From Entrophospora sp. SA101 (taxonomy: Eukaryota; Glomeromycota; Glomeromycetes; Entrophosporales; Entrophosporaceae): a stretch of 20,722 bases of DNA. The translations under genes and the position numbers were made by a program. Positions 18,729 through 20,722 of this stretch are shown here, in pieces (within the stretch, counting starts at the first letter, position 1; every line of letters begins with the position of its first letter). Under the pieces are notes generated by a model. It saw only the letters and a list, made by a program, of their open reading frames with translations, was not told the DNA's origin and did not search any database. Where the stretch lies: NCBI GenBank assembly GCA_958430865.1, contig CAUDNR010004295.1, positions 13,129-33,850 of the forward strand, given 5' to 3'.

Positions 18729-19230
18729 CAGCAGGGATTAGAATTTACTCCCGTTATAATGGCATTCATTATGTATCCCGTTATAAGAGTAAGGACATAA
18801 TTGGACAAAAAATTTTTTTATAATAATAATTATAAAATTCATCCCGTTATATATTAATATAGTGACATCCGTTATAAGGACATGTCAGTACAACGAGAGA
18901 ACCAATCAAATCACTCAAATCACTATGACAAAATTAGATACAATAAATTCTAATTTTTAATGTTTTAATATTACTGATACTAAACACATTAAACACAAAT
19001 TACTTACATCAAGTTTATTATTATTAACACTAAAATTAAAATAATCAAATTCGCAAATTGTTTGGGTGGTGACAAAGTATATATTATTTTCAAGAATGGG
19101 TTTGTGAATTGTAACAAAGTATCTTTATCATTTTTCATGTGATTTTATATGAACTCCCGTTATAAGAACATCTCGTTGTACAGACATTTTTTGCTTGTTC
19201 CATAAGTATCCTTATAACGTGAGTGACCTG
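18729..19230. mobile_element. Cluster of CGTTATAA terminal-repeat modules, pogo-like remnant(s)
   Basis: CGTTATAA occurs at 18752, 18779, 18870 and 19158 on the plus strand and at 19219-19212 on the minus strand, with CGTTATAT at 18845. GTCAGTACAACGAGA (18884-18898) is matched in inverse by TCTCGTTGTACAGAC (19171-19185), 14 of 15 bases. The right end read inward is TA, then CAGGTCACTCACGTTATAAGG, a form typical of pogo/Tigger-like ends (TA flank, CAG start, TTATAA-rich repeats). Left limits are unclear, with candidate ends at 18729 or about 18861, so two nested elements are possible. No coding sequence remains. Confidence 0.45.
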
Positions 19231-19328
19231 TATTATCATTTTGCACATTCTCTCAAGCAAGCTGTGTTAAAGTCCATTTCTCTTTCAAATTCTTTCCAAC
19301 ATTAGGAAGTTTTTTCCTACATAGGATT

Positions 19329-19440
19329 TACAGTCAAATCTTGTTGCAACAGACTTCACCACAGCATATTTCATAACAGATTTTATTAATAAATTTGTTC
19401 CAGATTTTTGATGGATGTCTCATATATGGCTACTAGTCTC
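19329..19440. mobile_element. Possible second pogo-like terminus
   Basis: Beginning with TA-CAGTCAAATCTTG, the segment shows repeated short phrases (AACAGACTTCACCACAGCA, CATAACAGAT, CACAGCAGATCC) resembling the repetitive ends of pogo-like elements. No matching inverted end was found, so this is weak. Confidence 0.2.
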
Positions 19441-19485
19441 ATCACAGCAGATCCACGCGACGTTGGGGTGTTACACATCAGCATA

Positions 19486-20107
19486 AAGTTGGTGCTCGAT
19501 ACAAGGAAGAGTTTGTTTTGGCAAAAAATTCCACTATAGTGCGATTCATTATATAAAAAGATCGGCAAATTTTTATTTACAAAAAAAAAAAAATAATAAT
19601 TATAAATTCATTAATTTTAGTAGTAAACCAACAATCCAATTTGCTTTGTTTTTTTAGAAGCAAGAGAATGTTTGGATATATGACTTTTAACTGATTTTAT
19701 CAATTTAATGTGGTTTAATTCAAAAGTAAGGTTTTCAGGTGGATTTTGAATATAAGGAAGGATGGTATCAAGATTTTAATGCATTTTCTGTATTCAACAG
19801 CTACTAATTCATCTTCTGGTTCAGATTCAGCAGTTGGTTTTACATAACTAATAATTTCTTCATCGGTATTCAATATACAATTAATTATTTAGTATTTTTT
19901 AGTCAAATGATTTTTTGAAAAAAGTGCCAGAAAAAATTAATATTATTATAAATTAACTAATGATCAACATATTTTTTTAAAAACTTATATTTAAATATAA
20001 CTATATAATTATATCGAGAGTTTATATTAAAAAATCACTATATCGAGCTGGATTTATATATAATGAAATGGGAAATTTGCCATATTCACTATATCGAACA
20101 CCAACTG
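19486..20107. mobile_element. 622-bp TA-flanked pogo/Tigger-like deletion derivative
   Basis: The left end AAGTTGGTGCTCGATAC (19486-19502) is matched by the right end, which on the minus strand reads CAGTTGGTGTTCGATATAG (20107 inward). Similarity continues imperfectly through GGCAAA, ATTTCC and TTCATTATATA for about 70 bases. TA dinucleotides flank both ends (19484-19485, 20108-20109). The interior holds the end of a transposase gene on the minus strand, so this is a shortened copy of an autonomous element and not an unrelated MITE. Confidence 0.6.
19574..19864 (-). pseudogene. C-terminal remnant of a pogo/Tigger-like transposase
   Basis: On the minus strand from 19864 the frame reads DEEIISYVKPTAESEPEDEL and then VAVEYRKC, an acidic linker like that after the DDE domain of pogo/Tigger transposases. 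With one frame change it continues LDTILPYIQNPPENLTFEL and IKLIKSVKSHISKHSLASKK. After another change in the poly-A run it ends KQSKLDCWF, close to the usual KQ-S-LD-F tail of this family. The catalytic DDE core and N-terminal helix-turn-helix are missing. The element is therefore non-autonomous. Confidence 0.5.
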
Positions 20108-20722
20108 TAAACACAAACATAGTTGAGAGCGCACATGATAAATCATATTAATATGTAAGGATTTTTTATCGGAAAAAATGCAGATCAATTTTACAAACAA
20201 TAATATAATGAATAAGTAATAATATTGTTATAAATTTTTTTCTTATTATGGTAAATATTCTCCTAAGATTGCTTTTGCTGCTACTTCTCAAAACTCACAT
20301 CGCTACTCTCACACTTGGTAAATAAAAAAAAGTATGTATGATAAGTATTCATTGTATTCATTGTGCAATTTAATCATTTAAAAATATTTAATTTATTCAA
20401 ACTGTTTGATCTGTTTGTCCTATTCATTTTACTCATTTTATTTGAATTAATTTGTTTTATTTGTTTTATTTATTTAATTCGTTTTATTAGTTTTATTCGT
20501 TTTATTCATTTTATTCAAATAGAAACTTGTTTCATAAAATAATCGTTATTTAAACACTTTAGTTTTAAAAGTTTATATAGAACGTGATGATCTTTCTAAA
20601 AAAGGGAATATACTATAATAAAATCTATACAAAAATTTCAAAGTCTATTGTAAAATAGTAAATTATAAATCACGGGAACGAACATATAAATCGGAAATGA
20701 TTTACATGTATCACGAAGTGAA
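20108..20722. other. Right-edge spacer, nothing firmly recognised
   Basis: Apart from the tandem repeat there is no supported gene. One short segment (20245-20310) is exon-like and reads YYGKYSPKIAFAATSQNSHR before TGG TAA, but it has no recognisable family and could be chance. Confidence 0.4.
20422..20520. repeat. Degenerate ~10-bp tandem repeat (TTTTATTCGT-like)
   Basis: The stretch is a run of ten-base units such as TTTTATTCAT, TTTTATTTGT, TTTTATTAGT and TTTTATTCGT, with shorter spacers at the left. It ends at TTATTCAAATAG. No coding frame crosses it. Confidence 0.75.

Overview
The window looks like nuclear DNA of a filamentous fungus. Base composition is strongly AT-rich. Genes are split by many short introns (about 70-160 nt) with GTATGT/GTAAAT-type donors and TAG/CAG acceptors. 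Coding regions carry long Asn/Ser/Asp homopolymers, and the spacers hold decayed transposons and broken members of what look like expanded families. Family resemblance suggests an arbuscular mycorrhizal fungus of the Rhizophagus type; this is inference and was not tested by any search.

Three intact protein genes dominate. (1) A 12-exon plus-strand gene (5350-8296) encodes a 635-residue peroxisomal acyl-CoA oxidase ending in the targeting tripeptide SRL. (2) A 6-exon minus-strand gene (11997-8419) encodes a 1051-residue raffinose synthase/Sip1-type GH36 protein, convergent with the oxidase and only 122 bp away tail to tail. (3) A 2-exon plus-strand gene (13695-16044), divergent from the GH36 gene, encodes a CSL (CBF1/Su(H)/LAG-1, RBP-J-like) transcription factor. 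It has the N-terminal and beta-trefoil DNA-binding domains but stops where the C-terminal IPT-like domain should begin. Every exon join proposed for these genes keeps the reading frame.

The rest is accessory. At the left edge are a decayed coiled-coil ORF (minus) and a broken unknown ORF (plus). At 1838-2536 is a 699-bp element with terminal inverted repeats and flanking TA, of Tc1/mariner type. At 3067-3856 is a coiled-coil gene whose frame is broken in two simple-repeat spots. At 4797-5056 a minisatellite of nine copies shows a nested 89-bp higher-order period. After the CSL gene come a damaged C2H2 zinc-finger locus (16613-17180), a long spacer, a cluster of CGTTATAA-containing repeats (18729-19230), and a 622-bp TA-flanked element (19486-20107) that still holds the C-terminal end of a pogo/Tigger-like transposase. 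A degenerate TTTTATTCGT-type repeat lies near the right edge.

The oxidase (fatty-acid beta-oxidation) and the GH36 gene (raffinose-type sugars) are metabolic neighbours with no shown link. The most interesting signal is the CSL locus. Its protein lacks the third canonical domain, and its upstream region holds several sites matching the CSL recognition consensus, including a perfect CGTGGGAA, which suggests self-regulation. No tRNA, rRNA or CRISPR was seen.
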